Positions 11,436 through 23,100 of a DNA stretch of 64,000 bases are shown piece by piece. The notes under the pieces are model-generated. The model made no database searches and had not been told where the DNA came from. It saw only the letters and a program-made list of their open reading frames with translations. This stretch comes from Nematostella vectensis (taxonomy: Eukaryota > Cnidaria > Anthozoa > Actiniaria > Edwardsiidae): the NCBI RefSeq assembly GCF_932526225.1, contig NC_064037.1:11576203-11640202 (forward strand), written 5' to 3'. The position numbers were made by a program, and so were the translations under genes. Within the stretch, counting starts at the first letter, position 1. The number at the start of each line of letters is the position of its first letter.

Positions 11436-12188
11436 TTATGCGATCTTTCGATGACAAGAACAACATCCCAAGGTTTCCTCCTTTTTCGCTTTCAGCACAA
11501 AGTATCCCCTGCTTTTATTTGTTACTGGGTCTTTCGCCAACATTGCATCGAAAAGCTTCCTAACAGGTGCCCAAAATGGCGGGTACTTGTATCGAGAAAC
11601 ATCCAGGATTAATGCTGAGTCATTCTCATCATCGTAAGCAGCAATCGGGCTATAATGACCAGCGCCAATCTGATTCAATCCAGAGCGATGAAACGACAAA
11701 ACCATCAACTCCAGCGGTTCCTGTTCTCTTGTGTCTAAAGGGTTGTCGGTGCACAAACCTTGCCTACCCGTACAGACACTTATCACGGTGTCACGAAAAA
11801 GCTGGAAGCTTTGCTCGGTGTCTTCAGCTCTCGTCGTGCTACACACTGCACCATTGCACTTGGCGAGACACGAAAACTCTTCCATCGTGATTCCTCCAGC
11901 TTCTCTGACCACATCTATGGGTCTGCAGTTATCGAGAAGCTCCTCCGTGAACCAGCGCCACGGGGTTTTCCAAATTCTTTGCGGGTCTATCCGCAGCGCA
12001 TTGAGAGTTACAGCGAGTGAAGAGAGTCCACAAAACATCAGCTCGGATTGGGTATTATAGCATGACGATAACGAAAGAAAAGGAACGGCGCTGCCATTGC
12101 TCAAACATCGGCTGAGCCTACGACGTGATTCGCTTGAGCGATAATCTAGCAGATCCTCTGGGAGTTCATAACAATGGAAAGTTTCCAT
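11436..12188 (-). CDS. Phytochelatin synthase, catalytic-domain only, single exon
   Basis: This 250-residue protein matches the papain-like catalytic domain of phytochelatin synthase, which transfers gamma-Glu-Cys between glutathione molecules to make metal-chelating (gamma-Glu-Cys)n-Gly peptides. The catalytic triad is visible: Cys53 in SELMFCGLSSLAVTLNAL, His178 in GAGHYSPIAAYD and Asp196 in LILDVSRYKYPPFW. The family blocks WKTPWRWF, CNGA and RGYFVLKAKK are also present. A TGA lies in frame 27 bases upstream of the ATG, so 12188 is the likely start and the domain begins at once (FHCYELP). The protein ends GCCSCHRKIA, without the longer Cys-rich C-terminal domain of plant enzymes. It is predicted to be cytosolic. 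No introns are needed, unlike the neighbouring protease genes. Confidence 0.92.
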   Translation of the reverse strand: METFHCYELPEDLLDYRSSESRRRLSRCLSNGSAVPFLSLSSCYNTQSELMFCGLSSLAVTLNALRIDPQRIWKTPWRWFTEELLDNCRPIDVVREAGGITMEEFSCLAKCNGAVCSTTRAEDTEQSFQLFRDTVISVCTGRQGLCTDNPLDTREQEPLELMVLSFHRSGLNQIGAGHYSPIAAYDDENDSALILDVSRYKYPPFWAPVRKLFDAMLAKDPVTNKSRGYFVLKAKKEETLGCCSCHRKIA

Positions 12189-12660
12189 CGACTCCGCACA
12201 GGCGCCAGTTCTTCACTATTCCTGTACCTGCTGTATGTGGATTAGAGTAAGTGTCATATGTGTTTGTTTAGGCAAAATAGACCGATTTATGTGCAAATGA
12301 GGAGGCAGAGATATTGCTTATTGCTGTCAGTGACTGACAACATCTGGAGTATATGCTCGGTGTTTTGACCACCACTTTTGAAAAGTGTACAGAAGAGGTG
12401 TGATGATAAGGGAAAAATTACGTTCGGGTTTTGTTTTGGAGAAATAAACAGCAGACGACTAGGGATAAGCAGGGTTAAAAAGCAGAGAATATTCGATGTA
12501 AATATTATTAGCTTGAGGAGTATTTGACGAGTCATTTTTTATTATTTTTATTATTAATGGGTGATCCATTGATGCATTGAATACAGTAGAGTAAACAACC
12601 CAAGAACCTAAAAGTATTAGCGCGAGGAGTATTTTACTTGTCTTTTTTGTTCTTTCGTGC
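12189..12660. other. Upstream of phytochelatin synthase, no element recognised
   Basis: AT-rich. It would hold the promoter of the minus-strand synthase gene, but I see no defined metal-response or TATA element I can defend. Confidence 0.3.
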
Positions 12661-12663
12661 GAG

Positions 12664-12807
12664 TTAGGCTAAGTTCAAACGTCGTATTATCCATGAGCCG
12701 TATTCAATAAAATGCAAATAAATCGAGTCGATTGTTTCATCTTTATTTGAATGCAATTTGCATTGAATACGGCTTATGGATAATACGATGTTTGAAGTTA
12801 GCCTTAA
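12664..12807. mobile_element. MITE with ~50-bp terminal inverted repeats
   Basis: One arm reads TTAGGCTAAGTTCAAAC then CGTATTATCCATGAGCCG. The other arm is its near-perfect complement, ending GTTTGAAGTTAGCCTTAA. The central spacer of about 30 bases contains no coding sequence. Confidence 0.85.
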
Positions 12808-12814
12808 CTCGTTC

Positions 12815-14265
12815 ATGGAGTGAATAGGGTGTGATTAAGCGTGTCACCATGGCTTACCAAAGCTTCCTCCGCAGGAATCTCAAAGAGCAAAAAGAAAAAA
12901 AAAGAGAGAAAAATAAACTGATTTGGGCAAAAAGCCCGAGGTAAATAACAGGGCTCTACTTCTCCCTTAGTCTCCCTCCTTCTTAATTTCCCCACAGGTA
13001 ACCCGTTCTTTCTCCCTCTTTTCTTAGTTGCCTGCAGAGAAGGTTAGGTCATGTGTTATAACCTACGGTGTGATTGCATTTAGATCTATTTCTATTATCG
13101 CGCTTCCTTGCTGCTAGCAGAGCCATTTCTCTGGGCTGGCGCTAGCGAAAAAAATGGATCTGTCATAGGTCGAAACCCGCTTTGATTGAAGCACCGCGTG
13201 CCGCTACCCTAGACCGGGATTTAGAGCGCATGTCATTTAGAGTTACTGATCATTTTGTAAGCTTCGACGCGCATGTCTAATGATTTATGCGCTGTCCTTT
13301 TCTGAGCCCACTATACTACCAATTCAACCATGTCCCTAGTCCCTAGGGTCTTCTGCCAATAAATAATAATATGGTTTTACCGAGAGGGGACTCGATCAAA
13401 TCGAGCGCGCAAAAAGCGAGAATTTTGAAAATAGTACGGTGTCTTTTAGTATGATCTTTAAGTAGTTGTACGAAATTGCGGGAATTCAACCAGAATAAAA
13501 AAAAGAAAGAAAGAAAGAAAGTAATAGAAGAAGGGCAGACACGATTGCCCGAAGATCGAACCTCCTCAGATCAGATATGAGAAAAAATAGACCATACTCC
13601 CACACACACCCTGAAACACCGTTTGGCCCCTAAAGCTTTACGGCTGGCTGAAGATTTCGGCCCCAGCACCGCAAAGGAACCTGAGGGACCTGCGCATTGA
13701 TGGGGAGGCAATAACAAGGATCCCAGCCCTGTCTTAGTCGGTTACGCCACGCACAGCTCGCTGATATATAGACTGAAAAATATCGGGGTATTATCACGCT
13801 TGCGTCTCTTGGGAATTACCGTGTCGATATCATGTGTGTTCATTTCGTCATCATGCAGAGCAGGCTGTGCTCTAGGAACCTAAAAACCTAGTTCTCCTTT
13901 GCTCAGTTGCGCAGGTACAGATCTTTCACGTGCACGTGCTCATAAACTGCACTATGCTGAAACATGTCCGATCAAACAAACATTTTATAGCCATTGGGAG
14001 AGTAGAAAGGGACATCGCATATCCACATAACGCGCTCAAAAACTGGAAATAATACGAATCAGCCTCCTTCGTATGCGATTTGGGCCTTTTCTTGGAAAAT
14101 GGGCTTTATTAATATTTCGGGTTTCCTGTGGCGTGGTCAAAAAAAGAACAGGAGATTGGGAGTGAATAAGTCTGTACGCGTCCATCACGTTGTAAATGAC
14201 CTTCACAACCATCGCTCTAAACATATTTCTCACTTCCTTTGCGTCGTGCACAGCTTTTACTTCTG
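12815..14265. other. Intergenic, no gene recognised
   Basis: Includes a short (AAAG)n tract near 13500-13520. Nothing else is supported. Confidence 0.45.
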
Positions 14266-14269
14266 TTAG

Positions 14270-14660
14270 TTGTGCGTCACACATGCCATCGGCACCTCCC
14301 TCAAATTTTGCGTGACCGTCACTTCCGTTGCGCTGTACGAGCTTTTTACTTCCGTCCCGTGGCGCGTAATCCTCACTTCCGTCACATTTCGCGTTTCGTT
14401 TTATCTAGCTTCACGACTTCTGTCACGCATTGTGCACTCTTCAATCCCGTCACGTAAATCGTATTCTTTACATGTGTCATGTTGAATTGGATCTCCACTC
14501 CCGTCACGTGTTACGTATTCTTCACTTCCGTCACGCGGTTCACACTCTCAACTTCCGTCACGAGGTGCAATGCGTATACATCACTTACGAAACGCGGTAC
14601 GCAACTCAGCTCAACTCAACTTCCATCATGCGGTGCGTATTCTTCACATATTTTAGGTTG
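14270..14660. repeat. Degenerate minisatellite, ~30-35-bp unit
   Basis: About twelve decayed copies of a CACTTCCGTCACGCGGTGCG-like unit lie just beyond the 3' end of the GPCR gene. Spacing is irregular and substitutions common, so it looks old. Confidence 0.75.
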
Positions 14661-14694
14661 CGCTTGAACCTCTTGCCTTGCTTGCCGTAGCACC

Positions 14695-15621
14695 TTAATG
14701 GCCGGCAGGATTAACTGCATTGAGTTTTTGGGAATTGGAGTCTACAACTGCATTGCATCGCAGATTTCTGATTATTCTCACGCAGCCGACACGGATATCT
14801 CTTATCCTACAAAGATACAAAATCGGGTTGAAGGTAGAGTTAAAATACACTATTGTCTCAGATAATCGAAGTATTTCCGCCCCGAAACGTATACGTCGAT
14901 AAAGAGACAGTGCGCATAGAAGCTGGAAGTATACACCAAATAGAACCGTAGCTGATATAACCATCGTGATCATTGCATGACGGTACTTGTCTAAATCCAC
15001 AGCTTCCGTTGCAGCATTACTCATGTCCGCGATTCTTTGCTTATGATTTCGTATGGCCGTGAAACATTTTCTGTAGCTCATACATAACACTATTAAACAC
15101 ACAGATATTGTGATCGCAACGATGTAGAAGAACGGCAAAGGAGCGTCGGCCTGGTATGCCAGCGTGAGCAGGGAATAAAGCCATATTCCAGCGATGATTA
15201 CGTAACTTCTTTTCTTAGATACAACAAGACGGTACGAATTCTGCAAGTGAACTGCAATAAAGCGGTCAATGCTGATAACGGTTGCGGTCAGAAGTGATGC
15301 AGCGCCGAAGAAAAAATTTGCGATGGGTACTCCCCCGAATTGTGCTTTGATCACGGAGCAGTGTACGCCGAACCAAGACTCTTTCAAAACGACCATCAAG
15401 GATATCGGCTGGCTGATAAGGCCCGTCGCGAGGTCCGTCAGACAAAGGTTTGAGATCAGGAGATATGATGGTGATGATCTCAGTCTCTCGCTACTCATGA
15501 TTACAAAGATGATGAAGGCATTAAGAACTGCTGACATTGCTCCTAAAAGTACGTTCACACCGAAGTAGACCGCCAAATGCGCAATGTTGTCTAACTTAAA
15601 GTATGTCTTGGTACAGTTCAT
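14695..15621 (-). CDS. Class A (rhodopsin-like) G protein-coupled receptor, intronless
   Basis: The 308-residue, seven-helix protein has class A landmarks: Asn34 in TM1 (AVLNAFI), Asp63 in TM2 (SNLCLTDLATG), Cys88 at the start of TM3, DRF at 119-121 in place of DRY, Trp147 in TM4, and NPILY at 265-269 in TM7. The short N-terminus carries an N-glycosylation sequon (NCT). The second extracellular loop is very short and has no Cys to pair with Cys88. TM6 lacks the CWxP toggle motif. This set of features resembles the adenosine/melanocortin/cannabinoid-like group. Ligand and G protein cannot be told from sequence. The single uninterrupted exon is common for cnidarian rhodopsin-like receptors. Confidence 0.9.
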   Translation of the reverse strand: MNCTKTYFKLDNIAHLAVYFGVNVLLGAMSAVLNAFIIFVIMSSERLRSSPSYLLISNLCLTDLATGLISQPISLMVVLKESWFGVHCSVIKAQFGGVPIANFFFGAASLLTATVISIDRFIAVHLQNSYRLVVSKKRSYVIIAGIWLYSLLTLAYQADAPLPFFYIVAITISVCLIVLCMSYRKCFTAIRNHKQRIADMSNAATEAVDLDKYRHAMITMVISATVLFGVYFQLLCALSLYRRIRFGAEILRLSETIVYFNSTFNPILYLCRIRDIRVGCVRIIRNLRCNAVVDSNSQKLNAVNPAGH

Positions 15622-17072
15622 GGCGCTTATATTCCAGCTTGGAACTTGTCACTTTTGATACAAAACTGGTTTCTCACGTGTTTTTTCTCCGTGATTTTTA
15701 ATCCTTTAAGTCATTCCTTTTCCAATGTTGTATGCGGCGAAAATGAGAATGGGTTGGAGAGATACTTTCTTTTTATTAAATTCAAGTATCGCTTTTGTTC
15801 TGTGCACCTGTCTTTATGGTTAACAATGCACCTTTTTCTACACTGAAATCTAATTTTGAACCATAATTAAGTTGAAAATCGGGGCAAATTATGTTAATGG
15901 GTCATATTGTAAAACAGAATTTATAGTAATATATTTATTCATAATGCGCTAAAACTATGGGTACATATTTTAAAGCGTTAAATAGAATGAAGCAGAGAAC
16001 ACAAAAACTTATAGAATATAAGAATATACATATAGAATTGAATAATTAAGACCACTTTATACATTGTAGGCTTGGCGGAACAAAAACTCAATACGATCTG
16101 CTCTATATTTTATATAGAAAATACCATAAAAAAGCAAAACTTTTTAGTTAGAATTCTATTGTTGATAGACAGATTGATAATTTTATGTAGAATTCAATGT
16201 TAAAGCTAAATAGTTCATCATCGACTCGCGATAAATTTCACTGTTGGACCCGATATCGATTTTTGCGCGAACTGTATCATTCATTCATCGATTATGAATT
16301 TCCCCTAGCAGCTAAGGTGCAACTGCTTTGTAGAGGAAAGTCAATATTTGTTATTTGGCTCCCTGACAGCAGAAACCTGCAGCTGGCTCTTCTCGGTCTT
16401 TCAATTGTGTAATTCCCGAAAATATCCATCCCCCCCCATGGAGGGTGTCGGAGGTATGACCCCCACACCTCTGGAAATTCCTGGGCGTTCGACCCCCACC
16501 CCCTAGAACTTCAATTCCCCTTTATGGGGAGGGGGAGGATGTTTTGATATTTTCTGCAACTACACATTTTCACAACTCTCTTCGCAAAGGCATGTTTCCT
16601 CGTCTGGCTTAGTTTTCCATTCATTCATATTATTTTCTGATTTATTTTAGAGTTTAACACACAGTACGCTATTGTTGTCGAATATTCCTTGTTATCAGGT
16701 TTTGTACATAATTATATTTTTAAGTAGTGAGGATTTAACTAAAGCTTTTTTGTAGCTTCTGCGCATTTGCGAGTAGCTACCATGTCATCACGTCGGAAAA
16801 AAAAAAGGAAAGATGAAGAGTTATAACAAGAGTGATTGCTTCGCCACGGGCGTTGCTAGGATGATTAGACCTCGGATATAATTGGGGCTATGGTCGTGTT
16901 CTAATCGCTTCCAATGATAAACCACAAGGATACGTGCAGTGTGCACGTGGGTATGCGCCATTAATATGCAAGCTGCGCGTGCTGATGAGTATGCAGTAGG
17001 ACGCTCTGTCATTTATTTCTAGGGACCATTCTAACCATTTGTTAGAGCAACAAACTAGACAACGAACAAGAC
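15622..17072. other. Intergenic between the GPCR and astacin-1 (divergent starts)
   Basis: AT-rich. A small inverted-repeat element is likely at 16417-16555 (GAAAATATCCATCCCCCC against GGAGGATGTTTTGATATTTTC). The region separates two divergently transcribed genes and should contain both promoters. No motif is strong enough to call. Confidence 0.4.
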
Positions 17073-17145
17073 ATGTTCTTACTCTTCTGCTTGTGTTCAA
17101 CCGTCTTCCTGTCCGCAGCGCAGAGCGTTCCGCTTCCTGCAACAG
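17073..17145 (+). CDS. Astacin-1 exon 1, signal peptide
   Basis: [17 protein letters not shown] is a clear signal peptide. The donor ACAG|GTAAAA leaves phase 1. Confidence 0.8.
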
Positions 17146-20100
17146 GTAAAAGTACGTTTCAAGACCAAAATGGGTTTATGGGTACTAATTGTTAGCAGAC
17201 AACGAACTAAGCAATGCCAAAGCCAGACCTGGCTTATTGTACAGTTGGATGATCGATCCCTACTATTCTACATTCGGAAGAAATATAGAGACCCATGATA
17301 CCTTTCGGTCGCTGAACTTCCATTTGCTAATGAACATCTGCAATGAAAACGTTTTGAAAAATAGGTGTTGTAGTGGCTTCACTTCTAACGAGCACAAACA
17401 CAAAGATAATGGCGGCAACGCAGGGGGCGCAAGGGCGCACGGGTAACAATGACCGCTGACCAATGGATGTGAAGTGACCGGAAGCAACTATTACAGGTGT
17501 ATAATCTCGCGCTACAAAGTGGTAAGATAATTATGCTGCTTGTATTAGGGTTCAAGCGGAAAATTACAGAGGACTTCAACTCGGGCCAAGAAGTCTTCCC
17601 TGATGTTAGCATAGCTGATGAGATAATTCGCGCCAATCAAGGTATAATCCAAAGTTTTCTTCGTTTCATATAACTTCAATCTGTTCTCTTTCAGAGTGTA
17701 TTTCCTTTCACGGAATTCCTGTGTGATACAATGCGTGTGGGGTGGGCGAGAGGAGGTTTTGATGGTATTACGGTTACATGAATAATATTAGGGAAATTAT
17801 TGGTAGCATTTTAAATTCTGTCAAATGTAGCCTCACCCTTCCCCTTTCCTTGAGCCGCTTCGCAGGAGGCCCATACCCCACCCCTTCCTTCCGGGATGGT
17901 TCCCCCCCTTCATGAGATTCCGCCACTTTCTATGGTTTCATTCACTACTGTTCAAATCAATATGGACACTAGCTGTTTTGTATTATTATTTGAGTCTTAT
18001 TTGAGTCCTAATATTTGTATGGATTATTTGTCGTTGAGTTGTTTTCTGTCTTCTTACAGCTGACGATATCGATCTGTTTGAAGGGGATATTGTCTTAGCG
18101 GCAACTCACCACAGCCAACCCGCAAAGCGCAGCGCACCGAGGCACAGGGCAAGCCTTTGGCTGACAAAAAAGATCCCGTACGAAATGGACGCATCACGTG
18201 AGTCTTATAGCATCCCTTCGGTTAGGGTGACGAAAGAAATAAGTGGCCGAATGTTCTTAGCCAATCAGAACCGAGATACCGAATACAATGCATAAATAAC
18301 ATTGATAATTGCATCCCATGAATTGTTTTAAATCCCAGTTACTGGGTCTGGTCTTCTATTAGAGTCGCGTTATGCTTAATCACCCTTTGATTACGCAGAT
18401 TAGTACCCAGTCTGAGAATGGATCCTCCAGTCTTCTACAGTGAAAGGGGAGGGATAGAACATATGGTACCCCCCTGGTCCGTCTAAAAGTGGGTCATTTC
18501 CTAATTAGGGTGACATTCGGCGTAATCATCCGTGCCATAGGGGATTGTATAGTCCCCAATTTAGAACCTACACTTCTTTGTTTCTATTTCTTTGATAAGT
18601 TACTGATACCCTGCTGGCCACAAACATTGCCATCGCCATTGGCGAGTTCAATAACTTGACATGCGTACAATGGGAGCCGAGGAGGACCGAAGTCAACTGG
18701 GTTCGTTTTGTTCAAACAAACGGGTAAGTAAACCTCTTGATTAGACAGCAGCATTCATTTGTGTGCGACACCTCTATTAACTCGAGTCGTAGAGTGAAAA
18801 TCAGCCCACGACTCCGCTACGACACATTCGGCTACGAAAGTCGTAGTGCAGTAGTGTGTAGTTCAGTGTTAAGGCATGTCGTAGGCAGGTTCGCATACTA
18901 CTAAATCGTGCTGTCTTAATCGGCCTATAGGGATCCTTAATTAAACGGACCTTACCCAATCAAGTATTGTAAAACGTCGGGTTTCTTTTGCTTTCTTTCT
19001 CGGACAACTCCTTATTAGGAAATTAATACTATATTTAGGAGTCATCTTCAATGTCTTTTCCTGTTCGAGTGGTGTCATATCATCCTCGGGGACCCAGGGC
19101 GTCGCGGAGATCGTGGGTTGGTGGGTGGGTGGGTAGGTGGTAGGTAGGTAGGTAGGTAGGTAGGTAGGTAGGTAGGTAGGTAGGTAGGTAGGTAGGTAGG
19201 TAGGTAGGTAGGTGGGTGGGTGGGTGGGTGGGTGGGTGGGTGGGTGGGTGGGTGGGTAGGTAGGTAGGTAGGTAGGTAGGTGGGTGGGTGGGTGGGTGGG
19301 TGGGTGGGTGGGTGGGTGGGTGGGTGGGTGGGTGGGTGGGTAGGTAGGTAGGTAGGTAGGTAGGTAGGTAGGTAGGTAGGTAGGTAGGTGGGTAGGTAGG
19401 TGGGTGGGTAGGTGGGTGGGTAGGTGGGTGGGTAGGTGGGTGGGTAGGTGGGCGGGTAGGTAGGTAGGTAGGTAGGTAGGTAGGTAGGTAGGTAGGTAGG
19501 TAGGTAGGTAGGTAGGTGGGTGGGTAGGTAGGTAGGTAGGTAGGTAGGTAAGTAGGTAGGTAGGTAGGTAGGTAAGTAGGTAGGTAGGTGAGTAGGTAGG
19601 TAGGTAGGTAGGTAGGTAGGTAAGTAGGTAGGTAGGTAGGTAGGTAGGTAGGTGAGTAGGTAGGTAGGTAGGTAGGTAGGTAGGTAGGTAGGTAGGTAGG
19701 TAGGTAGGTAGGCAGGCAGGTAGGTAGGTAGGCAGGTAGGTAGGTAGGTAGGCAGGCAGGTAGGAGGTAGGCAGGTAGGTTGGTAGGTTGGTAGGTTGGT
19801 AGGTTGGTAGGTATGTTTGTCATCATACCTCTAGGAAATGGTGTGCTCATCTGGGCCACAGCACGAAATCTTAATCTTGTAAATGGCTCATCTATATTTA
19901 AAGCCGCATTGTCACCAGTTTACTTCCGGAGGTCCGACGGAAACCATCCGCTCTAAATTATCAATCACATCCTCAAAGAAACTTTCAATTAACACACTGC
20001 TTTCAATATTTTGAAATATTTTTTCGCGTTTTCCGTTAAAAATCATCGGAGATTGTTACGTAATCGACCGGAAGTAAACTGGTGACAATGCAGCTTTAAG

Positions 20101-23100
20101 CTTATGTGTTTTGGATTCAGGTGCTGGTCAGCGGTCGGTAGGCAGTACTGGCAAAAAGGCGCCCAAGAAGTGTCGTTGTCACGTGGTTGCAGTAATCCAG
20201 GTGCTATATTACACGAGATGATGCACGCTATCGGCTTGTGGCACGAACAGTCGAGACCTGATAGAGACCAGCACGTGGAGGTCATGTGGGAGAACATCTT
20301 GCCAGGTGGGTGTGGCAAGGGGGTGGGGAAGAGTGGAGAGGGGGCTAGGGTATGACCCCATATCTAAAAATGGGACAGAACTACTAATTAAATAAGTTGA
20401 TTCATATAGTGGTTAAGGAAGCCAATAACAAAGCCATCATACGCTCTCGCGCATTACCGAGTCATACAATTAATCCAGTTTCATCTCACATCAATGAAGA
20501 TTTGTGGGGAGGGGGCCATCCAAATGTACATGATTATTTCATTCTTTAATTCATCTCTCCATCTTCCAACACCTCGAATACAAATTGTCATTAGTAGTCA
20601 ACTCAAAGGCATCAGAATTTATAAAATAATCAAAGGCATCATTGTTTTTTCAGGTAAAGAACAGAACTTTGAGAAATACCGTCACGACAGAGTGGACGCA
20701 ATGGGGCTGAGATATGACTTCAACAGTCTGTTGCATTACGGTAACCGTGCCTTTGGCGCTAACGGCAAACAGACGCTGCAGGCGCTGGGCAATCCGTTGC
20801 GACCACTGGGGGGGCAATCAAGGCCGAGCCAAGGAGACGTGATCAAGATTGACACGCTTTACGACTGTAAAGGTGCATACCGGATCTTTGGGATAAGGGA
20901 TCTTAGGGATACGGGATCTTTGGGATACGGGATCTTAGGGATACCGGATGTTTAGGATACGGGATCTTTGGGATACGGGATCTTAAGGATAAGGGATTTT
21001 AGGGAAACGGGATCTTTGGGATACGGGATCTTAGGGATACTGGAACTTTGGGATATGGGATCATAAAGATACGGGATCTATGGCATACGGGATTTATGGC
21101 ATACGGGATCTTAGGGATACAGGATCTTAGGGATACAGGATCTTAGGGATACAGGATCTTAGGGATACAGGAACTTTGGGATACGGGATATAAGGATACG
21201 GGATCTATGGCATACGGGATCTTAGGGATACAGGATCTTAGGGTTACGGATGTTAGGGATACGGTATCTTAGGTAATGGGAGCTTTGGGGTACGGGATCG
21301 TAAGAATACTGGATCCTAGGGATATTGGATCTAGGGGATACGCGGTCTTAAGGATACTGAATCTTCGGGATACGTGATCTTTGGGATACGGAATTATAGG
21401 GATACGGGATCTATGGCATTCGGGATCTTTGGAATACGGGATCTTAGGGATTGGGGATCTTTGGGATACGGGATTATAGGGATACGGGATCTATGGCATG
21501 CGGGGTCTTAGGAATACGGGATCTTAGGGATTGGGGATCTTTGGTATACGGGATTATAGGGATACGGGATCTATGGCATGCGGGGTCTTAGGGATACGGG
21601 ATCTTAGGGATACAGGAACTTTGGGATAAGGGATCTTCGGCATACGGGATCTTAAGGATACGAGATCTTATCGATACAGGATCTTAGGGATACGGGATGT
21701 TAGGGATCTATGGCATACGGGATCTTAGGAATACGGGGTCTTAGGGGTACGGGGTCTTAGCGATACCGCGGGATCTTTTTATTTCCATTTCACTCGAAGA
21801 TTGGGGACTGTAAATTCATCGGATAAAAACGTTAATGTTATCATGAACCTGTATTGGTTTAACTTGTGTTGGTGGATGATGGCGAGGACCGCCCCCGTTG
21901 TACGATCTTTTGACGGCAATGCTTACAGACTAACAGTGCTCTACAAACCGACGAGTAAAGTCAGTTGGATGCGAAGCGCATTTGAACAAGTCTCGCGATG
22001 TTAATTTGCTCTGTATTGATACTATATATTTTATCATATAACTGATCAGACGTGAATTAATATAAAATTCAGCGATATCATTCAACCGGTTTTCCTGTGA
22101 TCAGGGCCAAAAGATGGGTGGAGTTCATGGACGGCTTTCTCTCCATGTGATAGTGCCTGCAATAAACACCGCCAGCGGTTCTGCACATCAGAGTCACGTG
22201 ATACATCGTGCCCCGGAGCCGACCGGCACGGCGTGCAGACAGAAGCGTTGGAGTGTGCGCATCAAGACTGTCACGGTAGCTAGTGGGTGTAGGCAAGAAA
22301 CCTTGCTATTAAATGCTAATATTGCTACGGTTTGTGCATAACAGAGGTGCCTAAGCAAAGGCATTGACAGTAAAGAAAGGCAAATAAGTGTTAACTGACT
22401 AGGGTCAGCGGTTACTACAGTAATGACATCACAGTTGGCTAAGCCCACTTTGACATCGTCACCTTTTGGAGAAGACCTCATTATGAAATATCATCATGGA
22501 CATGAACTCGGAACGCTTTCTACAGCAGCGTAGCCACGACTTTTAACGGGGGGGGGGGGCAAAGGCCATTTCAAGGCATTTTCTCCTTGTATTTTAGATG
22601 TCTCATTTACTGCATTTTCGACTGGCTGCACCCCTGTTCTGAAAACCTTGCTTTCAGTTTATTGCCTGCAATCATAAGAAAGCCTACAGTATAGAGACAA
22701 TTCAGTAAACGTTTTTAAAAATGTCTTTCAGTACCGCTGGATGGTCACTGGGGCCGCTGGTCCTCATGGTCTAGCTGCAGTGTGTCATGTGACCTTGGCG
22801 TCCGCACCAGAACGAGGTCTTGTGATGACCCGGTACCGTCTGATGAAGGGTTACCCTGTGTTGGTAATGCTTCTGATCACAGATCTTGCGTGACAAGATT
22901 CTGCGACGCCGGTGAGGTGTTTTACGGCTTCTATTGGCTACAGTGTATATTTGGCGTCACGCATCCCTCTTCTCCCAGTCCTGAGTCTTAGTCAAAACAA
23001 AAATGTTACAATACATGTTATATAAAAATGAAATCTATTTTTTTGTTAGCCTAGCCTTCATTGAGTTTTGAGAGCAGGGGCGGCGGAAGGGGAGGGGCAG

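Noticed and set aside
11567-12060. Plus-strand frames overlapping phytochelatin synthase
   Set aside because: Shadows of the minus-strand gene, whose catalytic triad and family blocks are unmistakable.
19080-19859. 259-residue minus-strand frame of [10 protein letters not shown] repeats
   Set aside because: A stop-free tetranucleotide array is open in every frame; there is no start context, splice structure or domain.
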